Origin: Morinoia aosen
Lineage: Eukaryota; Arthropoda; Malacostraca; Amphipoda; Talitridae
DNA length: 64,000 nt
Direction: 5' to 3'
Assembly: GCA_030386875.1 (NCBI GenBank)
Contig: CM059568.1
Location: forward strand, 14,944,316 to 15,008,315
Shown: piece by piece, positions 19,098-31,555 of the stretch
Layout: every line of letters begins with the position of its first letter
How positions within the stretch are numbered: the stretch's first letter is position 1
Made by a program: the position numbers and the translations under genes
The notes under the pieces: model-generated
What the model was told of the DNA's origin: nothing
Database searches by the model: none
Seen by the model: only the letters and a program-made list of their open reading frames with translations

Positions 19098-22000
19098 AAA
19101 CAATTTAAACAATTTAAACAATTTATTTACCACAGGTGATACAGGGATAAAATGTTTCTTAAGTCTAGTACAATGGTCAAATTTGAGTATAGCTACCTGT
19201 GGGCCCGAATAAGTTCAGTGACTTCTAGGGCATCCTACCATCAAGGTTAGTCTTAGGAGTACAATAATGTTTAACCTAATTCACTTAAACTAGAGACGTA
19301 TTAGACTGATCAATGAGATAATTAACTCGAAATTAGATACTTCATTTCACAATATAGTTCATATGGACTTGATTTAATAGTATAGTCGACAAACGATTCA
19401 AGAACAGACTGAAGATCGGCGAAATTAACCAAGGCGAATTACATTATTAGGACCAGTTATGTAGGTGACAAGGTTTGACTCTGTGATCTTACACGACTAG
19501 TAATCTGATAGGAAGTGAGACTCAAGATTATTTTTGAATACCTTATAAGAATTACTTTCACGGATCTCCGCAGGTATTGAGTTCCAAGTTTTAGTTCCAA
19601 CGAAGAGGATACTGTGTTGTGACCGAGCCTTTGAGTAATAAGGAAGCATGAATTTACTTCTATTTCGGGTTAAATGGTCGTGATGACCAGTTTGCGCAGT
19701 TAATAGTTGTTTTAGGCTATTGTCGCCATCATTTGTTAATGTTTTGTAAATGAAATTGCAAATGGAGATTTTGTAGAGATCCGAGAGCTTAAGTATTCGT
19801 AAATTTTTGAATGAGTCATTTGTGTGAGCATTATATTCTAGATTCTTTACCGCTCTTATGGCTCTTTTTTGCAGGGTAAAAATTTTGTTGGTTTTATTTT
19901 TATCAGTTCCGTACCATGCTTCTATTCCGTATTGCAAGTATGGTGAAATGAGCGTTCGGTAGAGCATTTGTAAGGCTGTTTCAGGCAGGAAATTTTTAAC
20001 TTTATTTAGGATTCCGATAGATTTTGATAATTTAGAACTTATATGAGCGATGTGCTCTTTAAAGGTTAGATGTTTGTCTATTATGATGCCCAGGAATTTA
20101 CTTGAGTTGGTTTCTTCGATTTCACCTTCGCCAATTTGAATGCGTGGGAGAGATATATTTTTCTTGTATGAGAATGTAATATATTTTGTTTTATCGATAT
20201 TAAGGCTTATTTTATTAGCTTTAAGCCACAATGAAACCTTATGAAGTTCATTATTTATACGCTCCGCCATCCTAGCGGGATTTTGGTCTGGAAGGACCGC
20301 AGAAAGGGTACTGTCATCGGCAAAGAGTATGAATTTGAAGAATGATGTAGATTGAATGATATCATTGATAAAGATTAGAAATAGGAGAGGCCCAAGGACA
20401 GATCCTTGTGGAACTCCATGGCTAATTGTCTGTGGGTCTGATTTTGCGTCGTCAATGACAACGTATTGTTTCCGATTTGCTAAGTATGATCAGAACCAAT
20501 CATGGGCAGCCCCTCGAATGCCACAACAATGTAGTTTCGAGAGTAATACGTTATGGTCCACACAATCGAATGCTTTTCGAAAGTCAAGAAATACGGAGAA
20601 AACAAGCTTTCCTTCATCTATATTAGAATAAAGGTATTGCAAATGATTTAATACCGCTTGTGTCGTAGATTTCTTAGAACGAAAACCGTATTGTTTGTCG
20701 TAGAGGAAAAATTTTTGTTCAAAATACGAATACACTTTTTTATACACAATTTTCTCGAATATTTTGCTAATAATTGGTAGTACAGAGATAGGTCTATAAT
20801 TGTTAATGCAGTTTTTATCACCATTTTTAAAAATAGGGGTGACTCTCGCAACTTTGAAAGAGTTGGGGAAGATACCTTGAGAAAGGGATTGGTTGATAAT
20901 ATAAGATATGCACGGTGCTATTATATCAGCTATAGCCTTAAGAACTTTAGCCGAAAAATTTTTCAATCCACTTGATTTATTTTTCAAGTTGTTTATGCAC
21001 GTAATTACATCGGAGGGATTAGTTGGCGTGAAAAAGAAAGAGTTAGGTTCACGGACATGGTCCATGTATTGCAAGTGGTCTCTGGGTTCACTGAAGACAC
21101 TATCGGCTATATTTTTTCCTATGTTTACAAAAAAGTTGTTAAACACAGTTGCAATATCTTTTTTCTCGTGGTATTACATTTTCGTGAACGACGGACTCAA
21201 TTGTTTTCGTAGTATTATTATTCGGTTTATTGCATGAATTAAGCAGGCGCCAAGTTTTTTTAATATCAGTTTTGTATTCAGTAAATTTGCGCGTGAAGTA
21301 GTCTCGTTTTGAGGTTCGTATTTGATTTGTCACATGATTCCTGAATCGGTTATACGTTACTTTAGATATTCGCCCTTCGTATAGTAAGGCTAGGTACGCT
21401 TGACGTTTCTTTATATTGATCACGATATCTTCAGTAATCCAGGGCTTTTGTCTATTTTTCGGCGTAATTGTGCGGGTGATTATTGGGCAACACTGGTTGT
21501 ATGCGGTCGTTATAATTTCAGTTAAATTTAGTATTGCTTCATCAATGTTTATCGCATTATTGTCCCGTTCATAGATGTCTAATGATGGCATTAATTCTTC
21601 TAGAACAGTTCGCATTGTTCCCAAGTTGTATTCGTTTACACAACGAAATGAATAAGTATCAGCCTGTGGGCTGGGACAAGGATTATAGACATTTTTCTTG
21701 ATGAGAAACACCGGGAAATGGTCAGATAAGTCAGAAGTTATTATTCCGGTAAGAAAATCAGTCGGATCTAACATAAAAATATTATCGAGTAACGTAGCCG
21801 ATTCAGAAGCAACACGCGTAGGTTTCGTGATGATTGGAAGGAAGGAGCTAGACTGAAAAACATTTATGAAGTTTGAGGTTTGCTCACAGCTATCATATTG
21901 TAGAAGATCGTAGTTGAAATCCCCGCAGATTATTATGTCATTATATAGAGACTTGTTGAACTGAGATATTATGCTTTGAAGCTCGTTCAGGAAAGAGACG

Positions 22001-22497
22001 TTACAAGCTGTTGGGGGCCTATATACTGTCCCAAGCACAATCCGCTTATCATTTTTCGTTAGTTCTATAAATAAAGTCTCAATATGTTCACGATTCATAG
22101 TTGCACTTAAAATGACTTTCGAAGATATATGTTTTGATATGTACGTACTGATGCCACCACCACGTTTGTTACTACGGAGTGAATGATGGCTATAATAGTT
22201 TTGAATTTGAATCAGGTCTTTAGATGAGTCGTCTAGCCAACTTTCGGTGAAACTGAGAACATCAAAATTGCTGTTCAGCTCAGTGATAGTACAAGATATT
22301 TCATCTATTTTCGGATAAATGGATCTACAGTTCCAACATAATAGAGAAAAATCGTTACAGGTCTTCCTCATCGATTCATTGAATTTTTTAATATTTAGGT
22401 ATTTACAGTTTCCAGTTTCATTTAGGTTTGGGTGCAGTCTATTCAAATGATTGAGATCTGGATCAATATTGTCGAATACGTCAACATGGTCAGTCAT
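19098..22497 (-). mobile_element. CR1/L2-like non-LTR retrotransposon, decayed ORF2 with 3' end
   Basis: Minus-strand element whose ORF2 (22497 to 19497) is followed by a 3' UTR and ends in repeated ttgtttaaa units (19098-19133). Its 3' UTR matches two other places in the window, 40393-40556 (same strand) and 33420-33530 (opposite strand), so it is a dispersed family. It has APE endonuclease and reverse transcriptase but no RNase H. The N-terminal layout before LLCWNCRSIYPKIDE resembles CR1/L2-group LINEs. Confidence 0.8.
19497..22497 (-). pseudogene. CR1/L2-like LINE ORF2 with one frameshift and one stop
   Basis: The endonuclease half (22497-21139) shows LLCWNCRSIYPKIDE, FTESWLDD, RGGGISTYI, GDFNYDLL and LSDHFPVF. 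A one-base loss in the A-run near 21155 breaks the frame; the reverse transcriptase part then reads on in the neighbouring frame with NNYRPISVLPIISKIFE, KQYGFRSKKSTTQAV and FLDFRKAFDCVDH. A TGA replaces a sense codon after HDWF (20490). Reading continues through GVPQGSVLGPLLFLIFINDI and catalytic FADD to the C-terminus at 19497. The remaining frame is well preserved, so decay is recent. Confidence 0.85.
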
Positions 22498-23099
22498 TAG
22501 AATTAAGAGACAGTAAGTAAAATGTGACGTAAAAATAAAAATGATAAAAACTACAGGATCAAGGTAAAAATAAGGACATTCCTACTTATAATTAAATTAA
22601 AAAAAGAGAAACTAAAAACACACAGAGATTATTAGTCTAAATTGTCTAAAACCTAGTATGATTTCATAAGGAGAGCGCAAATTCAGTCCATGAGCAGGAA
22701 CATTAGGGATCACAAATGGCAAATAATGTAGTTACAAGGCTGTCGTACCAGTGGTTTCCGCATATAACACTTATAAGATGTATCAAGGACGAAATGGATT
22801 TAAAAACGATGTGACAGTGAAGTTATTTATGGAATTTAAAAATCTTGACTATCTAAATTGTTTCCAGATTTAGAAACATATACACGAGTTAAGTCTGAGC
22901 AGCAAGTTCGGTATGAGCATTCGATAAAAAGGAGAAAAGAAAGAAATTGAAAAACAATTTAGTAAGCAGCAAAACAAGGCTGCAAGGTCGACGTGGATGT
23001 CTTGAAGAGGTAAACGTAATTCAATCAAAAATCAAGAAGAAAACATGTGGACAGATATCAAAATAATATTAAACTCAATATGTCAGTCTAAAAAAAATA
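22498..23099. other. Region upstream of the CR1/L2-like ORF2
   Basis: AT-rich, about 600 bp between ORF2 and a small minus-strand ORF. It may be the inter-ORF spacer of the element, but no motif proves this. Confidence 0.35.
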
Positions 23100-23339
23100 C
23101 TAATCACGAATAATTTCCTCTGAGGACTTGCCGACATGTTGCAACAAGTACTTGTCTAGTTCTTCAGGTGTATTGATGGTTAGAGGTTTCTGAGTTACTT
23201 TTCCAGGTATCTTTGGAGAGAAGACGTTGATATTGCCATCCAAACTTCTTGCGGGTCCTATTTGTTCCGGAAATTTTCGTTTGGCCAATCTCAGAGTGTA
23301 CATTATACTTGCTCGCGAAGGTACTAAGTATTCATTCAC
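23100..23339 (-). CDS. Possible C-terminal piece of LINE ORF1
   Basis: A 79-residue minus-strand frame containing ASIMYTLRLAKRKFPEQIG and DGNINVFSPK. It lies upstream of, and in the same direction as, the CR1/L2-like ORF2. The basic 'lRxAKrkFPe' followed by a 'DGnInvf' pattern is reminiscent of C-termini of LINE ORF1 proteins, but I cannot confirm it. It could also be a chance frame or a host exon. Upstream the sequence is interrupted by a 28-bp minisatellite. Confidence 0.35.
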   Translation of the reverse strand: MNEYLVPSRASIMYTLRLAKRKFPEQIGPARSLDGNINVFSPKIPGKVTQKPLTINTPEELDKYLLQHVGKSSEEIIRD

Positions 23340-23371
23340 GCTAGTGCTAGTGTTATTTCTGCTAGTGCCTT

Positions 23372-23570
23372 GTGGCTTGAGTGGTTGATTGATAGCCGTG
23401 TGGCTTGAGTGGTTGATTGATAGCCGTGTGGCTTGAGTGGTTGATTGATAGCCGTGTGGCTTGAGTGGTTGATTGATAGCCGTGTGGCTTGAGTGGTTGA
23501 TTGATAGCCGTGTGGCTTGAGTGGTTGATTGATAGCCGTGTGGCTTGAGTGGTTGATAGCCGTGTGGCTA
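23372..23570. repeat. 28-bp minisatellite, about 7 copies
   Basis: Six consecutive near-identical 28-base units, gtggcttgagtggttgattg plus atagccgt, from 23372 to 23539, then a 24-base unit missing ttga and a partial unit. The near identity indicates recent expansion. Confidence 0.95.
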
Positions 23571-24261
23571 ATAGAGTATGGGAATTGTTAATTGAATTTT
23601 GGTGGTGATTGTCTGTGTGTCGGCTTCGGAGGTTCTTCTGTACGGGGAGAGAGCTTGGATTACTTGTTCAAGCATGATAACACACGGAGAGACAGTCGCT
23701 ACGCAAGCCAGGCTGCGAGCTTTACTGCTGAATTACAGGATTGCCTCAAATGGAGGATTATATGCGGGTGCCTCGGCCCAATTCTGGCGCCTGAACAAGG
23801 GCGAGGCAGTCGCAACAATAAGTACTCGTATGGACAATCATGAATCTCCCTACATGCCCTTACTTCCCCAAACTAGTATTCTCCGGGTACTATTAATCGT
23901 GACGCGTCGTGTACGACCATCTCCGAATTGGAGTGCAAGATTAATACATGAGATAAGAATATTACTGGGTAGGCAATGTAAGTTGGTTTGTCTTCATTAA
24001 TATTAAAGGCTTTTGCCGCCCAATAATCTACGCTTTGACTGCTATTTAGAATGAGTATCTTAAAAATTGGCAGTGTTTAATTCGAACGTTTACGCTAAGC
24101 CGCAGTCGAGGGCTGATTGTACTGATCCTAACTAAGGCTAGAATTGTCATAAGGATTACTTGACTTACGCTAGGAATTGTGCCAGAGAGGGCACGTACAG
24201 TCTAAATATTGTTATTATTTATTATTATATGAGAAATCCCTGGTCTCCCTGGCTTGAACGT
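23571..24261. other. Unassigned region
   Basis: Contains a plus-strand open frame of 133 codons at 23599-24000 with no recognisable domain. I do not call it a gene. Confidence 0.3.
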
Positions 24262-24395
24262 GAAAGGGTGTCCTACGAGAGGAGAGAGGAAGATACCATT
24301 TGGAAAAGGGTAGAGGGAACGCGGAATCTATGCACAAAGTGCACAGAATTGGTAGTTGAGGAGGAGGTTCAGAGCACAAGAAGGATTTAGAAAAC
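24262..24395 (-). mobile_element. SINE-like repeat, partial copy
   Basis: Matches the tail-proximal third of copy 1: gaggagagaggaagataccat, gagggaacgcggaatctatg, cacaaagtgcacagaa. Same orientation as the other copies. Confidence 0.55.
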
Positions 24396-25429
24396 ATTGA
24401 TCATGAGGATACCCATATTAGAATAGTATTAGGCATCCTATGAGTTATAATGACAACAACCACTGGAGGTAGCCGGCATTGCCAAGAGGTCAAAGGAACA
24501 GGTAGCTACAGTTGAGGGCGACCAATCACTGGTTAAACTAAATTTAACCCCCAAGTCAGATAATTGGATGATTTCTGGATTAGAATTTCCAGGAGTTGGG
24601 AATTTAGAATATTCGGAGACTTCCAGAGGTAAGCATAATCACCCTAATTTAGCTAAAATCAGGTAAAAACTAATTATTAACATTTTTATACACAAATTAA
24701 CCTAACCAAAAATCAATAGTAAGAGTTGTCACTAAAAAGATTATGATAGGAACTCCTGCTACAGTTAATGATCAGGAAAGAATGATTATTTATGTGACTC
24801 GACTTGAGGTAAGTAACTACCGAGGATACAATCTCTATTGTGTAAATAACCTATCATAGCTTCATTTCCCAAGATATGAAATTTAAACATTGACTAACAA
24901 TTCAAGGGAATACCAACAATTATTTGAATCTGACTTAGATAAGAATACAAAAATTGAGAACACACTTAATTAAAAACTGGAACACACAAAAGCTGGCGAG
25001 ACACTAATGAGACCATGGCGATCAATAGATCATTCCACTTCAATTGATTAGAGGCTTGAACACATCAGCAACTTTGCCTGGACAAGCTAAGGTGGCATAA
25101 GCAGTGATCACTGGCCTAAGGTCTTACTTAATTAATCAATTATGGTAAAAAAATCTACAGCATCTGCTAAATGCAGATGAACTTGAAAACAAATGTTTCC
25201 AGTTTTTCCTAACTGAAATAATCAATGTACAATGACTATTTAATTAAATTTACTAACTATCTATTCTTCAGAACTAAGAATTATTTGTGTTTTTCTAATT
25301 GATTATCTACCTAATTTAATTTAGAAATACAGTTGAGGCAATACTTGGTAATTGATGCAGGACTAGATGCATTCAGAAGGATACATCTGTGACTACAGTG
25401 ATAATTGGTGCTAGCCTAACTTGATAAAA
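24396..25429. other. AT-rich intergenic, no feature seen
   Basis: No exon, RNA gene or repeat is supported here. Confidence 0.4.
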
Positions 25430-25765
25430 AATAAACACATATTGAAATATTGGTCTAAAAATATTTTAGACAAAAGGGGAAATTCTAATCTTGAGAGAAA
25501 TAACATCACATTGAAATGTTGACATAAAATTATTTTTAGAAAAGGAGAAATTTTAGCCTGAATAAAATAACATCATATTGAAATGTTGAAATAAAAATTA
25601 TTTTAAGAAAAAGGGGAATTTTAGCTTGAATAAAATAACATCATATTGAAATGTTGAATAAAATTAATTTAAAACAAAAGTGGAAATTTTGGCTTGGATA
25701 AAAATAACATCATGTTGAAATGTTGACATAAAAAATTATTTTAAAAAACCAAAAAGGGGAAAACT
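25430..25765. repeat. AT-rich tandem repeat, about 67-bp units, five copies
   Basis: The motif ttgaaatgttgac/a followed by ataaaa.ttattttaga.aaa and ggggaaattttagc recurs starting near 25441, 25510, 25577, 25645 and 25714. Units differ by several substitutions and small indels, so the array is older than the one at 23372. Confidence 0.85.
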
Positions 25766-27650
25766 CCCTAAAAATGGCTTTACATTAAATAGCGAATTGG
25801 CAATTTCATCATCTGAAAATACTGACAGCCACTAGTTAGCCACTACTCATGCTGAAGAGAATAATTCTCCTGGTTAGTCCAACCAGTTGCTTCTAGTTAA
25901 ATTCTGCGGATACTTCCAAGAATTGCTTCTTGGAAGAACTAGGTTAAGAATCTCTGTAAGCCAAGCGATAACTGTTTGCTAAAAAACTTTCTAAATGGGC
26001 ATACAACAATGCACAAGGGAAATTGTCCAGTGGTGAAACACAAGTTCTTGGCAATAACTCCTGAACATTTAGCACACTGGAAAATTTAGTCAATTCTACT
26101 CTATACATACACGATAATATTATTTACAATTTTACATATAATGCCCAAATATAGTTACCCGTAGATCAACACACACAAGACTTTAATTCTCACCAGAGAC
26201 AAAAACCGAGCTCTATGCACTGAGAGTGATTCGAGACAAGTAACGCTTGTGCAGGTTGCGATGTTGCCGACACGGCGTCGTGGAAGGTTTCGTTACGATT
26301 GAAAAGTGATTTCTTAGAGACTGAATTTTTGATACACATTTGTTACTAAAAATGATAGAAGTTAGTGAATTACGTGACGAATTTTTATGCTAATGGTTGA
26401 ATTTATTTTACTGAATTTTTAGATGCTCATGCTGAGAATTTATGAAATATCGACTGAGTTGCGGGATGAGGTTACACTACAAGTCAGTCAGGTAGAATGG
26501 TCAGTAATGACCCAATATACCTGGGGATGGTGTTTTGACACACTGGCTATCGCAGTGATGCCATCCAATGGCAGCTTGTGACAAGGATTGGTAGATCCTG
26601 AGTAGTTTAGTGGACAAGTCTGGTACCAGGCGCTGAACTCTTTGTGTGAAAATTGTGGAGGGAATTGTAGGCCATTACAAAGGCCCCGACGCTGTCGGCC
26701 CTCAATTTCAAGTTCAAGTTCAAGTCTTTGCGCTCCATCCATGTTCTGCAAATTATTCTAACATTATTGCAAGAGCAATACTGACGATTACTGTCTCGGG
26801 GGAAGGAGCGTCGAATTGAACGGCAATGTAGAAGCAAGCCGGTGTGCTCTGACGCTCAATCTTCTCGTGGGAGGATCTGTAGAAAGTTCACCGTCGCTCC
26901 ACACCGCTAGTGTAAAATGAGCTTTAGCCGGCGTAAGCGGATTCTCAGGTAACGTAGAAAACGAAGCTAATGAAATATGTTACTTTCAATGTGCTTGCAT
27001 TTCACTCACTGTTCTTCAAATTGAGAGTTTCATTATGTCGACAGTCAGAAGTTCATTTTTCGATAATTTTTCTGCATTTTTAAAGTCTTTCCTTATGGTC
27101 GAAAAATACGGTGTTCTGGAAATGAGAAGCTAAACTAAAAGGCTACAGAACTATAGAGTGAAAGGTTTGAAAAACGACCTAGCAAGTCCAGTAAATTTTC
27201 CGTTGGAAAATAATGAAAGCTAGCTACAATTTTCTCCAAACTCAAGTTATTGAAATGAAAACCGGCTCGACTGGAGGTAACCGTCATTGCAGGCTGGCGT
27301 TACGTTAGCTATCCAATGTATGAAAAAATGCATAAAGTGATAAACATCTACTGGAATATATTATGAAAATAAAAATACTTTTGATAATTTTACCGTACAT
27401 CGATAAGTATGACACACCCATCGTTAATTAAATGGAGTCGCTTATCTTCAGAAATCCTCTGTTAATTAAAATTGTACTTGCGTTCATTTAGATAGGAGTA
27501 GGTATGAGTTTTCTTCGTTTCGTCGCAGTGCAGAATCAAGGAGGCAGAAATTAATTTTGGAAGAGTAGAAGCAGGCAACAGAAACTCCACTTATAGTCAG
27601 CCCTCATGTTAATTGTGATATGATGTAGCAAAGATGCATGCAGTCGTATC
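25766..27650. other. Unassigned region
   Basis: A GC-richer patch at 26200-26950 holds an 87-codon minus frame (26488-26751) with the low-complexity stretch RLELELEIEGRQRR. I see no domain and no supporting splice pattern. Confidence 0.35.
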
Positions 27651-28085
27651 ATCAATACATTCGCATATCATTGTCAACACATTCGCATATCATTTTCAAT
27701 ATATTCGCATATCATTGTCAACACATTCGCATATCATTTTCAATATATTCGCATATCATTGTCAACACATTCGTATATCATTGCCAACACATTCGCATAT
27801 CATTGTCAACACATTCGCATATCATTATCAACACACTCGCATATCATTGTCAACACATTCGCATATCATTGCCAACACATTCGCATATCATTGTCAACAC
27901 ATTCGCATATCATTGTCAACACATTCGCATATCATTGTCAACACATTCGCATATCATTGTCAACACATTCGCATATCATTGTCAACACACTCGCATATCA
28001 TTGTCAACACACTCGCATATCATTGTCAACACACTCGCATATCATTGTCAACACACTCGCATTTCATTTTTAATACATTCACACG
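27651..28085. repeat. 22-bp minisatellite, about 19-20 copies
   Basis: Units of the type gcatatcattgtcaacacat plus tc. Early units alternate with a variant (attttcaatatattc) giving a 44-base doublet. Later units are more uniform and carry acactc. Because 22 is not a multiple of 3 and units lack stops, all three plus frames are open; these frames are not genes. Confidence 0.95.
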
Positions 28086-28489
28086 TATTTAAAATGCTGT
28101 AAACACCCGTTAAAATTAAAGAAAAATAAAACTTACAAAAAAACATATGGAAATTTCCGTATCAAATAAGTTTACTCTTACATAACTACAGGTTTAATCA
28201 TACGCTACATGCTATGTCAGAATTCTGTAAATTTAATTACGTAGAGTATTTACATCGGCGAGAAATAAATTGCTTGCAGTTCCAAATCACTCCCAAATTT
28301 GATGATATTCATGCTTTGTGAATAGACATGTACAGCATACATGAGTATATACAAATATTCACACAAACACCGTTTTGCTGTCTATTAATACAATATATCA
28401 TACGTATAGGTAATTTTCCGTGACAACCCCGCACCAATCGGGGGATGGTAATTTCAATGATCGTGAACGATCGAATTAATAAGTGCAAG
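28086..28489. other. AT-rich spacer, no feature seen
   Basis: Between two tandem arrays. No feature is supported. Confidence 0.4.
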
Positions 28490-28880
28490 GAACTTCCTAA
28501 TTACTCCCTTAAAAAATTTTAATACCTACAGACCGCAAGGAATAAAACAAAAAACCCTAATTACTCCCGTGAAAGTTTTCTTTTCCAAAAAGGGATAAAT
28601 CTAAACAAAGAAACCCCTAATTACTCCCCTAGAGCAATATTTTTTAATAACTGAGGATCGCGTCGTAAGTAACGGCAAAGAACACTAATTACTCCCATAA
28701 AGCAATATTTTTCAACAACCGAGCTTAACGTAACAAATAACAACAAAAATGCCCTAATCACTCCCGTAAAGCAATATTTCTCAACAGCCGAGCTGAGCGT
28801 AATAAATATCAGCAAAAACATCCTAATTACCCTAATTACACCCGTAAAACAATATTTTTCTATAACAGAAGGTATCATAT
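28490..28880. repeat. Tandem repeat of 60-70 bp, about six copies
   Basis: Each unit begins cctaattactcccgtaaagc and continues with aatatttttcaaca and cgagctnagcgtaa. Starts fall near 28497, 28556, 28616, 28684, 28752 and 28822. Units are diverged. Confidence 0.85.
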
Positions 28881-29145
28881 CCTCAGTGCAAGAGTCTTTC
28901 AGAGGAAAGAATGCAAGTCAAAACTCCGTTCGTTTCTTCTGGTTTTTGCCTCACAAGATCTGAGCATTTTACCGATTACAGCCTGTTGCCTAATTTTAGC
29001 AATACTGCTTTAGTAATGCTAACACGAATTTCTCAGGTTGAATACCTTCCCTAATACTTGAATGTTTTTTCTTTTTCATTCATTTTTCTTTCTTGCTTGT
29101 GATATTGCTCTCAGGTCTAGAGCAGCAACAGCCGATTTAATGAAT
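28881..29145. other. Spacer, no feature seen
   Basis: No feature is supported between the tandem array and the SINE-like copies. Confidence 0.4.
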
Positions 29146-29425
29146 TGGTTTAAGCCTCAAAAACGAGGACAAATGGTGTTCCGAAAAGAAGAAGGAGGCA
29201 AGCACCATCTAGTATGAAGTTAAAAGAATGAAAAATTGATGTGTGTGGAATTTAGGGAACGCTAAGCCTATGTACAAGATGTGTTCACACACGATGTCCA
29301 GTAGGCATAGAAATTGTAAGTTAGGAAGGAAGTTACTGAAACCGAGTAAAAGTTGAAAAAGCAAGTAGTAGGTGCAGGGCATAGCAGGACAACAGTGAAC
29401 CGAGAAACGATGATTAGTAACAAAG
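29146..29425 (-). mobile_element. SINE-like repeat, older copy
   Basis: Aligns with copy 1 through tttaagcctca, ggtgttccgaaaagaagaag, gtaagttaggaaggaagtta, agttgaaaaagcaagtagta and caacagtgaaccgagaaa. It has an insertion around gtgttcacacacgatgtcca and lacks the head. Confidence 0.55.
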
Positions 29426-29455
29426 CGAGGAACTCATTCAGGTATATTTCATCTA

Positions 29456-29800
29456 GTATTTTATTTAGTTTAAGCCTCTCTATCCCAAAGGCAATCCAAA
29501 GAGAGAAAGGAGGAAGGCGCCATTTAGTGTGGAATTAAGAAAACGCGGAATAGGTGCAGAAAGGGCACAGAAACAGTAAGTTGAGAAAGAAGATTATGAA
29601 ACAAGATCAAAGTCAAAGAAGAAAGTAGCAGGTTCTGAAAAACAGGACAGCAGTGAACCGAAAAAGGTGATCCTTAACATAACAAAAATATTTTCTTCAA
29701 CTACAAGAAGGCCTACCTAACTCTCAGCTCGGGCCCTTGCATTTTCCTCCTGGGAGTGCCAATTCCTATAAATACAATGGTTATCTCCCCCTGAGGGAAC
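29456..29800 (-). mobile_element. SINE-like repeat, near full length
   Basis: Matches copy 1 from the tttatttagtttaagcctct tail side through gaaacaagatcaaagtcaaa and ggacagcagtgaaccgaaaa to the head end caatggttatctccccctga. Same orientation as the neighbouring older copy, giving two in tandem. Confidence 0.65.
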
Positions 29801-29810
29801 TTATTCTAGT

Positions 29811-29872
29811 TCAACAAAAAGAAGGCTCACATAACTTTTAGCTCGATACCTCACATTTTCGTTGCAACAGTT
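29811..29872 (-). mobile_element. SINE-like repeat, small fragment
   Basis: The phrase caacaaaaagaaggctcaca followed by taacttttagctcgatacct matches the middle-to-head part of the family. Confidence 0.45.
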
Positions 29873-30850
29873 GCAACATAGTCGGCTAATGGTGTATAAA
29901 AAACACGTTTTATCTCGGCAATCTCTCATCCAGCGTTATAATATCATCATTCGTTCAGGGTTTTAAAAAGTTATGCGAAATATTAAGAAGAAAAGTTCCA
30001 TTAACAATCGTGGATGAATACAACGTCCAACATAATCTTAAACAACTAATTTGCCGCTAAAGATGCCAGACAAACAAGCGACTTCTTGATATTTCTTCGC
30101 TAGGTTCTCCGAAACTTAATCCTACCAGACTTGAGGCTCAGAACCTATTTGTTAAACGTTAAACCACACAAAGTCAATACAGACACAAGAGGACAAACAC
30201 TTGAAATGACTAACCACGATGTTTGACCACGATTGGTTGGAGATTTATAGTTTCTGACGCATTTTTTAGGCAAAGGCAAAGTACCGACATTACATTTACA
30301 CAGTACATTTTTAGGCAAAGTACCGACAGTAAGGTACAGCGGAAGATTTAGAAATTACTGAAAAATCGGCCCAGCGGTCAAGTATAGTTAAAATTACATC
30401 ATATAAAATAACCATTTAAGTTAAAATCCCTTATCTAATGCGTTAGATTATCGCGGAGAACTTTGATAAATCTTCTCATTAAATTTGACTACAGCTAAAC
30501 TGGAGCGAAAAATTGGAAGGATGGGGAGAGAGACATCGGCAGGAGGGTTTTGGCACTCACTTGTGTGTAGTACATACATATATGCGCATTGTACATCACC
30601 ATAGAAATAAGAAATTCACATTGGAAACTGTTAGTAACGTTTGTGAAGGTGGATCAACATAAAAAACTAAAGTGAAAACAGAGCATGGCAGGTAAGAGAT
30701 GCAGTCACTCCCCTCATTTTAACAGTTAAACTAACTTCGCCGGGGCATCTTTGATTTTGGCCGCCGAGTACTTAGGCTGTACTTGGGCGGCTAAAATAGT
30801 AGATACTCCGGCGAAAATGCTGGGCTGGGTTGTTGCCTGCGCTTTGATAC
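29873..30850. other. Unassigned region
   Basis: Nothing with coding or repeat support apart from a short duplicated phrase, aggcaaagtaccgaca, near 30270 and 30310. Confidence 0.4.
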
Positions 30851-30851
30851 A

Positions 30852-30947
30852 ACTGCCTTGCTTGAATTAGACGGCCATACATGAATTAAACTGCCACACT
30901 CGAATTGAAATGCCCCGCTTGAATTAAAATGCCTTGTTTAAATCAAG
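30852..30947. repeat. 19-bp tandem repeat, five copies
   Basis: Units of the form actgccttgcttgaattag start at 30852, 30871, 30890, 30909 and 30928. They are diverged but keep the period exactly. Confidence 0.75.
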
Positions 30948-31239
30948 AAGTTTCATTCAAATTAATTAACGAGCAACAAGGGTGAAATAAACATGGCTTC
31001 AAGACTCAAAGAAGAAGAAACGATCATTAAGTTTGATACAAAGTAAGAGAACGTAGGCCTCCTTAACTCGATAGTAGGCTAAGACTTGAGCTGAGCTCAA
31101 TTTTACCACTAATATTTTTCTATTATTGCAAGTACAAGTTTTGAATTATTATTTTATACTTATTTCCCTACGAGACGGAAAACTCGCTTTGGAGGAATGG
31201 TAGAGAGACGATGTAGGATTATGCACGCAAGTGGACGTA

Positions 31240-31545
31240 GTGGACAGATGATTTCCATGGACGCCAACGGCAGAAAAGAAGAACGCAACACCAGCCGTAT
31301 ATATTAGGAAATTATTTTCGCTACATCCATGGACGCCAACGGCAGAAGAGAAAGAAGAACGCAACACCAGCCGTATTAGGAAGTTGTTTTCACTTCAAGC
31401 TCAAGAAGCTAACACTGCTGACCACATGGGGATCGCAAGCCCAAGCAGCTAACATTGCTGACCACGTGGTGGGTCGCTAGTGCTTTGTCAAACTAGCGCA
31501 CTGACAAGAACAGACACTATAAGCGTAGAGTTTTGAGAGGATCGC
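31240..31545. repeat. Direct duplications resembling the ORF start at 31556
   Basis: The phrase tccatggacgccaacggcag followed by aagaacgcaacaccagccgt occurs near 31253 and 31325. Parts of it reappear at 31565 (aacgcaacaccagctgt), as do 'caagcagctaacattgctga' and 'ctgacaagaacagacactat', which parallel the possible exon that follows. Confidence 0.65.
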
Positions 31546-31555
31546 CTTCGCCAAA

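Noticed and set aside
27634..28102. Three overlapping plus-strand ORFs of 104-154 codons rich in His/Ile/Ser
   Set aside because: All are frames of the 22-bp minisatellite.
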